A stretch of DNA of 64,000 bases, from NCBI GenBank assembly GCA_028095005.1, contig CM051460.1, forward strand, positions 77,641,676 to 77,705,675. The letters are read 5' to 3'. A program made the translations under genes and the position numbers. Positions 1 to 10,114 of the stretch are shown here, piece by piece (the first letter of the stretch is position 1; every line of letters starts with the position of its first letter). The stretch is from Rhynchospora pubera. Taxonomy: Eukaryota > Streptophyta > Magnoliopsida > Poales > Cyperaceae. The notes under the pieces are model-generated. The model was not told the origin of the DNA. It worked only from the letters and a program-made list of their open reading frames with translations, and searched no databases.

Positions 1-905
1 TATGGTAGGCTGGTAGCCAGTGTTGATTCTCCTCACTTACAATGATAAAAGGCAAAAAAATGAACGGACAAAAAAAAAACTACCTTAGATCTTGCTTGTT
101 GGAAAGATCACTTTGTATTTGTGGTAGCCTTCACTGGAAGTTTCATGGATTTAATCTCATTATAATTGAAAACCAGTCATGGAGAAAAGGCAAAGGAGGG
201 TGAGGCAGAGAAGGGGAAGAGGGACGTATAGAGGAGGGAGCTGAGGAAGGGACGGTGGTGGGGCAGACATCACGAAGAGGAGGGAGGAAGGATCGGTTTA
301 GGTTGGGCTAAGGGTGAGGGGAGGTTGGCAGAGGAGGTGGTGACGTGCTGAGAAAGGGATGACGGTGAAGTGGTGATCAGTCGAGAAGAGAAGGAAAATC
401 GGAGGGAGGAGGCGGGGCCAGATTAACTGTTAAGGAGGGACATGAGGTGAGCCCGTACTATCTGAGGAGGAGGAGAAGATAGAAAATCGAAAGAGGTTCC
501 TTGAGAAACAGAGACAATGTCAATATGACATGAAAATAGAAAAGGGACGAAGAAATTTAAATAAAAACAATGCGCTGGAGAGGAAGATAATGGTGAATCG
601 GGTCAATTTCACGGACAATAAAATCGGCACACAAATAGCTATCAAATATAACGTCGCAGAAATTGGAAAAATCTATATCGCACAGCACAACGAAGAAAGC
701 CGTGTCGGGTAAAATTTAACAAAAAAGATCTCGATTCCCACGCATCTTTATTTATAAATACTGATACTGATTAGACAGTCCAAAATAGCATGTTGTCAAT
801 TTAATAGATGCAATAAATATTGTAAAGAATTGCAGACGAGTGGCACAAAAGATTATGCAAAGTAGCTCTAGCCATTCCTCTCGAATTAAATTCGCAACAG
901 ACTTC
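1..905. other. Intergenic, no gene recognised
   Basis: No open reading frame here resembles a known protein. The stretch holds a purine-rich tract (listed separately) and ordinary AT-rich sequence. The short plus-strand reading frame at 530-712 is lysine- and asparagine-rich with no recognisable motif and is probably chance. Confidence 0.6.
176..545. repeat. Purine-rich (GGA/GAA) strand-asymmetric tract
   Basis: For about 370 bases the plus strand is almost entirely A and G, with many GGAGG, GAAGG and GGGGA runs. It is not a strict tandem repeat. On the minus strand it would read as a CT-rich tract like those in plant 5' UTRs, but no start codon with a recognisable protein follows. Confidence 0.6.
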
Positions 906-1857
906 GGGTACGTTTGGTTGGAGGTGAAGTTAGAGAAGTTAGAGGTTGAAGTTTGTAATTTTGAAGTTAGAGATTGACATTAGTGAAGTTAGAGATTGTG
1001 GAAAGTTTGTGCTAACTTGAGGTTAGAAAATGTTGTTTGGTGTGGTATGTTAGAGTTAGAGATAGAAGAAAGTAATAAAATCTTAATTTAGTTATTTTTT
1101 TCTTTAATAACTAATTACATCTACCATAATAATGTTATATTAATATCATACTATTATTATAATTATTTTTACCAATAATACTATGATTACTATATTATAA
1201 TATTAATTATTATGTAATTTTTATAACTGTAATAGTCATTAATTATATTATTATATTGAGGATTGCTAAAATGCTATGCATAGCGCGGATGCCTTTCGTG
1301 CTACGGATTCGTTCTTGAATTTCATGCTTCAAAACAACCGATCCAAACCGTTCATTATCTTCTTCATATTGAAATCTCATTAGAAACCAAATTTACATTT
1401 TTCTGAAGTTTTTTACTATTTTTCTCAAATTTTTGAAAATACTTAATCTAATAAATTCTGGACCCTTCAATAACAATGATTTTCAAAAATATGAGAAAAA
1501 TAGTAAATAAATTCAAAAATATATAAAATTTGGTTTCTAATAAGATTTCAATATGTAGAAAATAATGAACGGTTTGGATCGGTAGTTTGAAGTATGAAAT
1601 GCAAGAACGAATCCGTAGCACGAAGGGCATCCGTGCTATGCATAGCATTTTAGCAATATTATGGTAATAATAAATATTATGGTAATAATTATTGTAATTT
1701 TAATCAGAATTAATGTTATAATTATTATTAAATAATAATAATTACTATTAATATTAAAGTAATTTTTATTGAAATATAACAACGGCATCAATAATTATTA
1801 TTAATATTTAATATTATAACTATAATTAGTAAGTATAATAAATATGAATTAGTACAC

Positions 1858-1890
<33 letters not shown>

Positions 1891-2200
1891 ATTAATTTAT
1901 AATTGTAATTATAATTATAATTATTGTTTTGTTGCTAAATAATAATAATAATTATTCTTATTTTAATATTATAATTATAATTAATATAATAATTACTACA
2001 CATAGATGATAATAATAATTATATTGATTTTTAAATTGGTCATGAGAACAAACTTTTCTAACTCAACATTTTGTCAAGTTAGAGAAGTAGAGTGAAGTTA
2101 GCACAAACTTCACTAACTTGAGTGTGTTTGGTTGATGAAAGTTGGAAAGTTAGAGCTCTAACCTCAAGTTTGCTAACTTTCCATGCAACCAAACATAGCC
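906..2200. mobile_element. Composite MITE-like element, TIR GTACGTTTGGTTG
   Basis: The left end reads GGGTACGTTTGGTTGGAGG. The reverse complement of the right end reads GGCTATGTTTGGTTGCATGG, so the two ends form an imperfect terminal inverted repeat. Just inside both ends are AAGTTAGAG-type repeats in opposite orientation. The interior (about 1080-2030) is very AT-rich low-complexity ATT/AAT sequence, with a separate foldback element inserted at 1262-1657. No target duplication could be fixed and no protein is encoded. Superfamily unassigned. Confidence 0.55.
1262..1657. mobile_element. Foldback MITE, copy A
   Basis: The element is one long inverted repeat. Its first 23 bases, beginning ATTGCTAAAATGCTATGCAT, are repeated exactly in reverse complement at 1635-1657. 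Complementarity continues inward through a core containing GATCCAAACCGTTCATTAT and GAAATCTCATTAGAAACCAA on the left and their complements on the right. The short centre holds GACCCTTCAATAACAATGAT. It is inserted in AT-rich sequence inside the 906-2200 element and encodes nothing. The same core recurs in five other elements in this window with different outer ends. Confidence 0.85.
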
Positions 2201-2706
2201 TTCAACAGTTCACAATCCTCTCCTATATCTTTCTCCCTTGATATGGCCTCACTTCCTCGTCATCTCTAACTCCTGCCTCTCCCTCTCTCTCTTCACTAGG
2301 CTCCTCATTGGCCAGATCTCGTCTTGTATACCCTCTCTTCTCTTTCTACCTCAAATCCTAGCTTCTGATCATTTGCTGGTGAGTGGTGAGTATTTCTGAC
2401 AAATATTAGACAAGTATGTAAGTTCATGTCCAGTTTGTTTTCAAGTTAGATTTCTGTTTTAAACATTAGTCTAAAGTAATTTTAAATTTTTTAAATCTGG
2501 TTTGTTTCTTTTTATATGTTGGTTTATGTTTTTATGCTCATGCATGTCTTTCATTAATGCAAGTTTGTTAATCATAAATCAATTCTCTTATTTCCAACAC
2601 AGTTCATAGTAAAATGAAACTAATCAATTAAAACGTAGAATAATTAACCAATAAATAAGGCATGGAGGTCCAGACTGGAAAGAATTAGAAATGACTATTT
2701 GGTGGT
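2201..2706. other. Intergenic, nothing recognised
   Basis: A CT-rich part (about 2215-2370) is followed by AT-rich sequence. I see no gene, clear repeat or motif. Confidence 0.55.
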
Positions 2707-3174
2707 CACTGGCGAAGCCAGCGCAGGGGCCACAGTGGGCCTAGCCCACCCTGCTTTTTGAATTTTTTTAATACAAACTCCTACTTGGGCCCCCCAACTA
2801 AAATAAGAGCCACTGGCTAGTAGTTTTCTTCTTCTCTTCGTCAGTCAAATTAGCAGTTAAAAATTTAATCATGTTCCTTCTTTACACATCTAATGAGTTT
2901 CTCACTCCTTTAATTCTTCTAGTACCGTTTCAATATGTCATTTGAGGGTACTTTGTTCCAAGTTTCAGGGATGAGGGATTGAGTTATGTGAGTCGATCTT
3001 AATAGACTATTGGAAAAGTCTTGATCCCATGGTTTCTTTTGTTGCATCTTGCATGATATAAAAAGTTACTTTTATTTTTAATTTTGCTGTATACAATCAT
3101 ATTCAATCGATCGGCCAAACAACTCGAAGTTTGATCTCGGCCTCCCCTATTACCAAATCCTGGCTTCGTCCCTG
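2707..3174. mobile_element. hAT-like non-autonomous element, TSD TTGGTGGT
   Basis: Perfect 8-bp direct repeats TTGGTGGT flank the element at 2699-2706 and 3175-3182. The ends are imperfect inverted repeats: left CACTGGCGAAGCCAGC, right (reverse complement) CAGGGACGAAGCCAGGAT. An 8-bp TSD with CA(G)-type termini is the established hallmark of the hAT superfamily. It is 468 bp long with no transposase reading frame, so it would depend on an element elsewhere. Confidence 0.85.
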
Positions 3175-3182
3175 TTGGTGGT

Positions 3183-4450
3183 TGTTGTGACTTTTTTTAT
3201 TTATTTATTTTTTTTTGCAAATGACAGGCTATTTAGAGATAATAATATAATATGGCGCCGATGAGTCCTGGACTGCGACAGTTGCAACAGATATATATCT
3301 TATATATCTTGAGGCATAAGAGAAATTGGAAATCAATAAGTGAGGTTAGACAATTTTTAAAAATGTTGTTAATTTCTAACAGATATTAATGTGATAAACT
3401 AATAAAATACAAATAAAACATTAACCCAAGATCATGTTACTTTAATAAATAAGCGAGTAATTTCGAATGCTAGTTGAACATACATTAAATATTAACTCAA
3501 GATAAACTGTTTTTCTTTTCCATATTTTTCATTTAGGTACCTCCAAAATCAGATAGATACTAAAAACATAAAAATGGTACTTCTTCGATTCGTTTTTGCG
3601 TCATTTAAATCATCTAAGGTAACTTTTATCTAAATAAAAGGAACATTTCAGAAATTTATTAGCTAGTTCAGCAACAAGCTATTACTGTTTTCAAATATAC
3701 CCATATTGTTTAGGTTTCAAGGTATAATACTATGGTCAGCAACAAGCAAAGTTTTGAGTATAGCAGTGTGGTACAGTATATTGTATCAGTGAAGAATATT
3801 TTATTGCTGATCTTGACATGTAATTCAATTATTCTTTTCTGAGCTTTTAAGTGTAATAACTTGTAGGAAAAGAGACAAATCCATTTTTATAGCCTAAAAA
3901 TCTTGGGGTGTGAATTTATTAAAAAAGATATAAAAGGTAATTTTATTTTAATCTCACTTGAAATAAAAAAGGAGATACCTTTATATTTTATATATATCTT
4001 CGTTGAGATGGTTCATATATTATACATCTTGTTTTATGATTATTTTTAGTTGTCGTTAGAGTTTAGCTGTAGTAAGTATGCATTTGGATTCTTTAGGGCT
4101 GTGCTCCACAAGAGATGAATCTAAGCTAAGGAAAGGAACGGAAGAGGAGAGAAGATGAAGGAAGTTTAGAAGAATGAAGGTACCGTGCTCCAGATCTGTA
4201 AAGCTATGGATTGAAGATAATAGCAGTACTCTTCTTCTTGGACGAAATTGTCCTTTTAGTGTAAATGGAAAGAGGAAGATGAACTGTGGGAGTCCACAGT
4301 CAGAGAAAGTAAAATAAAGGGTATTTTAGGTAAAAGATTAAATTTGTTGGTGTCTCTTGGATACACCCTGATTTTAGGGGTAATGAGTGTTCTCCGTAAA
4401 TGGGCTATTCAGGGGCTCTAGTTTAATTGAGTTTTCGTCAATTCACCCAG
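3183..4450. other. Intergenic, nothing recognised
   Basis: AT-rich sequence without a supported gene. Around 4080-4200 there is a short stretch (TTTGGATTCTTTAGGGCTGTGCTC) resembling a MITE end, but no partner end was found. Confidence 0.5.
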
Positions 4451-4884
4451 CAGCAACGACGGGAACAAGAAATCTCGGTTACACTACCTTCCCTTCGCTC
4501 CGGTTCATCTCTTCTGGAGCATGCCCTAGAGGACAATAATACAGGTCCAATGGTGTTACACTTGGATTATGCGAGTTCTTCAAGACGCAACACTAGCGAT
4601 ATGATTTGTGATGATATCAAAAGGTAAGCTTCAGGAAATTTAATTAAGAACCGTTAAAAATTTGGGTTTTACTCAATTGTAGTGCTTTTGTTGAAATGCG
4701 ATTATTCAATCATTTTCTTAGGTTCTTTACAAATGGACTTAGTGTTGCCGGCGACATTTTATCTGAAAAAGTTGAGGTAGAGTCATGTTTAATCTCTAGA
4801 ACAAAAAGGAGATTTAGCAACAGATTAATTGCAAGGAGTTGTCGTTTTCATGCAAATCATATATTTTTACAAGACATATATTAA
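4451..4884 (+). pseudogene. Possible two-exon gene fragment, unknown identity
   Basis: Two adjacent segments look like consecutive exons. The first (4451-4623) follows a CACCCAG acceptor and reads QQRREQEISVTLPSLRSG onward to MICDDIKR. It ends in AAAAG|GTAAGC, a good donor, and the same frame runs into a stop at once if not spliced. The second follows TTTTCTTAG at 4722, joins in the correct phase (AG+G) and reads FFTNGLSVAGDILSEKVE, then continues open to a stop at 4882-4884 or to a donor near 4776. I do not recognise the protein. In the frame of the first segment a stop lies just upstream (4424-4426) and no ATG start is seen, so this is a broken or captured fragment rather than a whole gene. 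The phase-matched splice junction is the best evidence that it was once coding. Confidence 0.4.
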
Positions 4885-6405
4885 GATTAATTGTTTTGTT
4901 GCTATGTGAATAATACTACAAGACCGGGTTACAAGACTATGTAGAACAAATTTCGTTAATTTTGAGTCTTTGACTATCATTTTTTTTTCTCATGGAAGTT
5001 TTTCATGTTTTTTTGTTGGTTCTAGTAGTATGGTGTCATTTTCGTGCGTTGAAAAATAAAATTAAAGAAAACATTAAGTAATAATATCTTCAACTTGTTA
5101 AAAAGGTATGAAAATCAAAATATAAATAATTTCCAACCAATTAGATCAATATTCTTTTGAACACTTGATAGTAATGATAGGTCTTCAACATCTCTTGAAT
5201 GCCTACGTCTGGAGGAATCTACCACAGAATTTTTATTAGAAAACATCCAATAGAAATCAATATTTTAAACATAGCCTATGAACAAAAGAAAAAGAATGAT
5301 GAACTTAGGAAAATTTTCCAAAACATTAACAATGCAGACAGTTTCATGTATCGCAGGTGCCATAGTAATTAAGTATCGCTATTGTTTTCCTTGAGCTGAG
5401 ATAATAGACGAAATTAATGAGTAGAAATATTGCATGCACATCCAATATTTAAATTATTGAAGAATACACTAATTTCAGAGTAATTACTGCCCATAAAAAA
5501 AAATTTGTCTCTACTCTCATCCCTTCTATTTTTGTGAAAATCCATCATTTTGGAGTACACAAAAATTAATTTCGATAAGCCAACCAATTTAAAGTTTATA
5601 AATTTTGCTATTGATTGAATTTTGAACCAAATTCTCTGAAAATTATGATTGAACTATTAAATTTGCATGGAAATCTTGATCGTTGGATTTCTTGCTTAAA
5701 TTGTAAATTTCCTTTTATGTTCGACTAGATCTGATATTATAGAATTCTCAATCTAATTCTGAACTATAATTTGTAATTTACTGCTTGATTAAAACAATTT
5801 CCTAAAATCTTTTGATCTGGACCGTCGGATCGAGTTTTTTTATATTCCTGATTTTTCTGAACTGTCGGATCATCTCTGGATCTCTCTCATTTTATTCCTC
5901 TCCCCTGATTCCCTCTACCAATCCGCTTGGTTCTCTCTCTCTCTCTCAAACCCACTTTGTCTTTCCGATGGCCGACATTACTTCCTATTCTCTTCTCTGG
6001 TTGGTAATCCCTTTTTGCAAAACCGATCTCACTTGATTCTATTTTCTGTTGGATTGTTGCATGCTTCAGTAAGGCTTATAGCCATTAAGACTCTGTGTTG
6101 TTTTGTTGGATTGAAAGTTCACTATGATTTGAACTGTGCATATCGATTGATTGTATATCTGTGTTTAGGCTCACTAATGGTGCGTTCTAAGGCTTGTGTG
6201 AGCTTTGTTATTGGCTGCTTGATTCCTTTATACCTTGTACCAGGTCGGTACAAGGCTCTATTCCATTCTGGTACGAGGTGGTATTGTTTTGCAATTATTT
6301 CTGGACTTGGGGACCATTCTGTTTATTTACTTGAACTAAACTAAGGGCTGTTTTGTGATAATTTCTGGTATTCGTGACTGTTACGTGAAATATGTAAATT
6401 TCTGT
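4885..6405. other. Intergenic, one gene-start-like patch
   Basis: Mostly AT-rich. From about 5875 to 6010 there is a CT-rich leader-like stretch followed by ATG at 5968 (MADITSYSLLWL) and a possible donor (TTG|GTAATC). This looks like a plant first exon, but no downstream exon could be matched. The open frames at 5812-6036 and 6015-6344 resemble no known protein. Confidence 0.4.
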
Positions 6406-6925
6406 GAATTTTTTTTTTTTTTTTATGGTTAGTTGGCGAGAGCCAACCAACAGATTTTATTACATAGCAAAGCCACAATCATCAAAATTAAAAGAAAAAG
6501 TCGAGCAGTTGAAGCCCCTGCAGAGGCAATGCTGTCATCTCTGGAATCATAGCTAACACCTTCTCGGTATGTCACAAATCTGACCAATAAAGCAATAAAC
6601 TTTTATCAACAATACATAAGGGGCCGTTTGGATCGCTTAGGAAGTTGGGGAATTTGAAAAAGTTGCAATTTCTAGGAATAAATTTATTGGAAAGTGTGTA
6701 ATTTTGTGAAGAGTTTGGATTGTTTATAATAAATTTATAGTAGAAAGATGAAATTCTCCAAAATCCCATGGGGATCCAAACAGCCTATAAGATCTTTCAG
6801 TATGGGGTGAACTATCTCTAAAGCAAAAATCGTTCCTATTAAACCATATAATCCAAAGAATAGCACTAAGGCATATTTTAAAGCCTCTTTAGTCTTCTAT
6901 TTGTCACTATTCCACCCCTGGCGGA
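6406..6925 (-). mobile_element. LINE (non-LTR) 3' fragment, interrupted by a MITE
   Basis: Read on the minus strand, the piece ends in a run of A (plus-strand T run about 6408-6424), preceded by the palindrome GTTGGCTCTCGCCAAC. Upstream, in the 6790-6920 part, a broken frame includes LSAILWIIW and RNDF-like residues. These recall the C-terminal zinc-finger-associated region of plant L1-type reverse transcriptases. Stops interrupt it, so it is dead and 5' truncated. A Tourist-like MITE (6622-6785) is inserted in it. Assignment rests on the tail plus a weak protein resemblance, and no target duplication was found. Confidence 0.5.
6622..6785. mobile_element. Tourist-like MITE (GGCCGTTTGGATC)
   Basis: The left end GGCCGTTTGGATCGC pairs with the right end (reverse complement GGCTGTTTGGATCCC). 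The interior carries the family's marker segment: AAAGTGTGTAATTTTGTGAA, then GAGTTTGGATTGTTTATAAT. It encodes no protein and is inserted in the LINE fragment. Confidence 0.75.
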
Positions 6926-7016
6926 ATAAATATGAGAAAGTTACACCTTAGTTTCGAAATGCCGGTTTTGGTTTAGTTTATTATTGAATCCTTTTTTTTT
7001 CCCAACTATGTTTTTA

Positions 7017-7423
7017 GAGGTAGACTAAAATCAACCAGGACTATCAGATGAGACCGTCAGTTACGATGAAATCTTAATTAAAAAAATCTAACAGTCGATT
7101 CGAACCGTTCAATGTACTCTCCATATTGAAATCTCATTGGAGACCAAATTTTATATTTTTTTGAAATTTTTTAGTATTTTTTATATTTTACAAAATTCTT
7201 AATCTAAACAATTCTTGACCCTTCAATAACAATGATTTTTAAAAATCTCAAAACAATAGCAAAAAAAATCAGAAAAATGTGAAATTTGATCTCTAATGAG
7301 ATTCCAATATAGAGAACACGTTGAATGGTTCAGATTAGCCAATATTAATAGAACCTCAAAACCTGAGATATAATCACAGCTGACAGATCTATTTATCGAT
7401 CGTGGCTAATTTTAGTCTACTGC
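7017..7423. mobile_element. Foldback MITE, copy B, 9-bp TSD ATGTTTTTA
   Basis: Direct repeats ATGTTTTTA lie at 7008-7016 and 7424-7432. The ends are inverted repeats: GAGGTAGACTAAAAT on the left and, in reverse complement, GCAGTAGACTAAAAT on the right. Complementarity runs deep into the element through the shared core (GAACCGTTCAATGTACTCTC, CATTGGAGACCAAATTTT and complements). A 9-bp TSD is the usual size for Mutator-like elements. No coding capacity. Confidence 0.8.
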
Positions 7424-7432
7424 ATGTTTTTA

Positions 7433-8265
7433 TGTTATTTCTTTTCTTGATACCGTTCGCGGGTGTTATGAGTGGTCGGAGACATTATGTCCACAACTCG
7501 GTGATAATCTCTGATAATCAGGCACCTAAAAGTGAGATATTTATATTCGCTTTTGCAATAAGACCATTCAAATAGTCTCAAAACCCAATTTTTTTTTTCT
7601 TTGATCCATTTCTTATGTTATTTCAATAGAATGATAACTAGATGAGGGGTAGGCGGCTTCGCCGCCATTTGATAAATTTTTAATTAAAAAATATTTTTAA
7701 TTAAAAGCCAATGCAATCATGGCTTTTAATTAAGAAGGATAAACTTCTAGAATATATTCAGATTGATCGATCAACGAAAATTGGAGGGCTCAGATTGCAT
7801 GTCGTATGAGGGGATAAATTTTTTTTTTCCTATAGGTTAGACATGAACTACTTTAGACTTCCAAATATATCTACCTTAGATTTCCAAATATATTTAACTT
7901 TTAAACTATTTTTAATTTATATAAATTTATATAAATAGATTTCCAAATATAGTTATCTATTTTTGACCGATATTTCAAATTTGAAATATCGGCCACGGTT
8001 TTTAATATATATCTTAGATTCGATTATTATCTTTTTCACCTCTATGTTTGAAATTTCAGAATTGCACAGAATCAGAATTCAGAAAGCCGTTTTGTGCTAA
8101 TATCTTAGCCAAGGGAAGCATATGATTTACAATAACGTCTTAATTACTTGGTCAAGAGAATTATCTCTAGATTCTTTTCAAATGATCCTAATTACTTGTG
8201 CAATTAAATCTTAAAGGTCGTTAGCAAAAAACTAAAATAAAAAGAATGGATAAGTATTAATGTTT
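7433..8265. other. Intergenic, nothing recognised
   Basis: AT-rich sequence with no gene. A palindrome-like patch, TATTTCAAATTTGAAATATC, occurs near 7969-7988. I could not assign the stretch to any element. Confidence 0.5.
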
Positions 8266-9005
8266 TCAAAACCGGATCGGACCAGCCGGTTTAACCGCGA
8301 ACCGGACTCCAGTCTGGTCCATTTAGGACATAAAACCGCCGGTTTTTTGTTTTAAAGATTAGAATATAATCAAGAGTAATGCTAGAAAACATATAGGACG
8401 TCAAACACGATCCAAACGTCGAATATTAAAATTTCAAATGATCGATCCAAACCACTCAATATGATCTCTATATTAAAATATCCTTGAAAATCAAATTTTC
8501 TATTTTTTCATATTTTCTAATTAATTTTTTCGAATTTTCAAAATTGGAGGGTTCAGAACTTTTTAGATTGAGCATATTGAAAAATTCCCAAAAAAAAAAG
8601 TAAAAAATTGAAAAAATATAAAATTTGATCTCCATGAAAATTTTATAACATAGAACAATTTGGACGGTTTGGATCGGCTATTCCAATTTTAAAAATTAAA
8701 ATTTTATCGCGTTAGACAAGTGTACGTATCCTATATATTTGACATTAACCACTCCCTATAATCAAAAGGAAAAACAATTGAGACGGTGGAGAATCGAACT
8801 ATTATGCTTATGCTTATGCTTAGTTTAGTAAGCTAAGAGCTTTGGCACTGGGCCAAAGTGGGCCATTTGATAAGTTTCACATTCAAATATATACATAATA
8901 TATTAAAATATTTGGTTTTATCACCGGTTCAAATCAACCGAACCGGTTAAACTGTCGAACCGATTGGTCAGCCGGTTCGATGGCTGGTCCGGTTTTCAAT
9001 CACTA
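8266..9005. mobile_element. CCGG-rich MITE-like element with nested insertion
   Basis: The left end reads TTTTCAAAACCGGATCGG and the right end, in reverse complement, reads TAGTGATTGAAAACCGGACC. Subterminal GAACCGG and CCGGTT motifs are abundant at both ends. This arrangement is common in plant hAT-like MITEs, but no convincing 8-bp TSD could be found. A foldback element (copy D) is inserted near the middle. Confidence 0.55.
8378..8746. mobile_element. Foldback MITE, copy D
   Basis: The left end AATGCTAGAAAACATATAGG pairs with the right end (reverse complement AATGTCAAATATATAGGATA). Inward, both arms carry the shared core: GATCGATCCAAACCACTCAA on the left and GGACGGTTTGGATCGGC on the right, with the AAATTTTCTATTTTTTC arm between. 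The outer ends differ from those of copies A, B, C and F. No coding capacity. Confidence 0.7.
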
Positions 9006-10114
9006 TTATCTGACACAAGCATCAGTAAAATAGAAAAGAACAGGATTCGGGAGATTTTAGTCGCCTCAGAACTTGGGAAAGGATATCCTTTCTCCACCCA
9101 AATCCGTGCAGTAGAAGTAGAACCCCCATCTTCTACGAGAAAGCACGATTATTGGCAGGGACGAGAATTGGTTCCATCACAAGGTTTTAGGATCCGTTAT
9201 TATGTCCTGCCTTCTTTTTTTCGACAAACTAAATAGGTACAGAAATATTTATCATTTTTTTTTGTATTATATTCTCAAAATTAGGCTTACAGATTTTTTT
9301 AAATCTATTTCAAGAGGCCCTCTTTGTATATTTTGCATGGGTACAAACAAAATGCAAACTTTGCTGGTTCCCCGAAACAACGTTAACTGACAGCATCATT
9401 GAATAGTTGAAATGTTACTTCTAAACAGTAAGCAATTGGTATACGTTTTTAGTTGCTTTAAGTTTAATGATGAATGGAGTGTTTTAAAGGAAACCACTTC
9501 CATAAATTCAAAAATGACAATTATGATTTATCAGTTGAATTGAACTCTACTCCAATAAGACAAAGAAGGAACAGTACAAGCAGAACATAGCACAGATTAG
9601 CAGAAATCATAATTAATTAGCAAAGTGAACCTATTATGATTATAAGCTTTACCAAGTTTTTTGTTCTGCTAACAGGCAATTATTATTATCATGACAAATA
9701 GCCTTTTGGAAACCAAAAAAAAACAAAAAAAAACAAATACACACCCAAGACTGGCTGTCATGCATAAACCCATCCAAAAATAGCAGGGATGCTCAAGTTC
9801 AAAATTTTGGAGACTAAATATCATTAAACTGTACCCTAATGACAACTACTGATCTCCCCATCCATTCTCTCTGTCAGTTTTATTTCCTCTTCAATCATTG
9901 GGCAGTCCAATGATTACTCATGAAGATCTGATCTTGATCAGACGGCTTGAATTTCTCAGATTTAGTTACAAGATTAAACCATTCAACCTCAATTGCATGG
10001 CTGAGAATAATCATCAAACCGACCAATAACTGGAGAGGAGCTGAATCACAATATACACAACCTTTTTGTTTGTTTCCGTTGCCCAGTCTTGGTACCTTGG
10101 TTTTTCTTACCAAG
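9006..10114. other. Intergenic and 3' UTR side of the DUF1639 gene
   Basis: No supported gene in 9006-9890. A 90-residue open frame at 8964-9236 begins inside the repeat and matches nothing I know. Roughly 9890-10114 should be the 3' UTR of the minus-strand DUF1639 gene. Confidence 0.5.

Noticed and set aside
5812..6344. Overlapping 74- and 109-codon hydrophobic frames
   Set aside because: They look like a CT-rich leader and intron read through. No homologous domain and no consistent exon downstream.
8780..8880. tRNA-like TGGAGAATCGAAC string
   Set aside because: It resembles a tRNA T-arm in reverse complement (GTTCGATTCTCC), but no acceptor stem, anticodon arm or D-arm can be paired. At most it is a degraded SINE.
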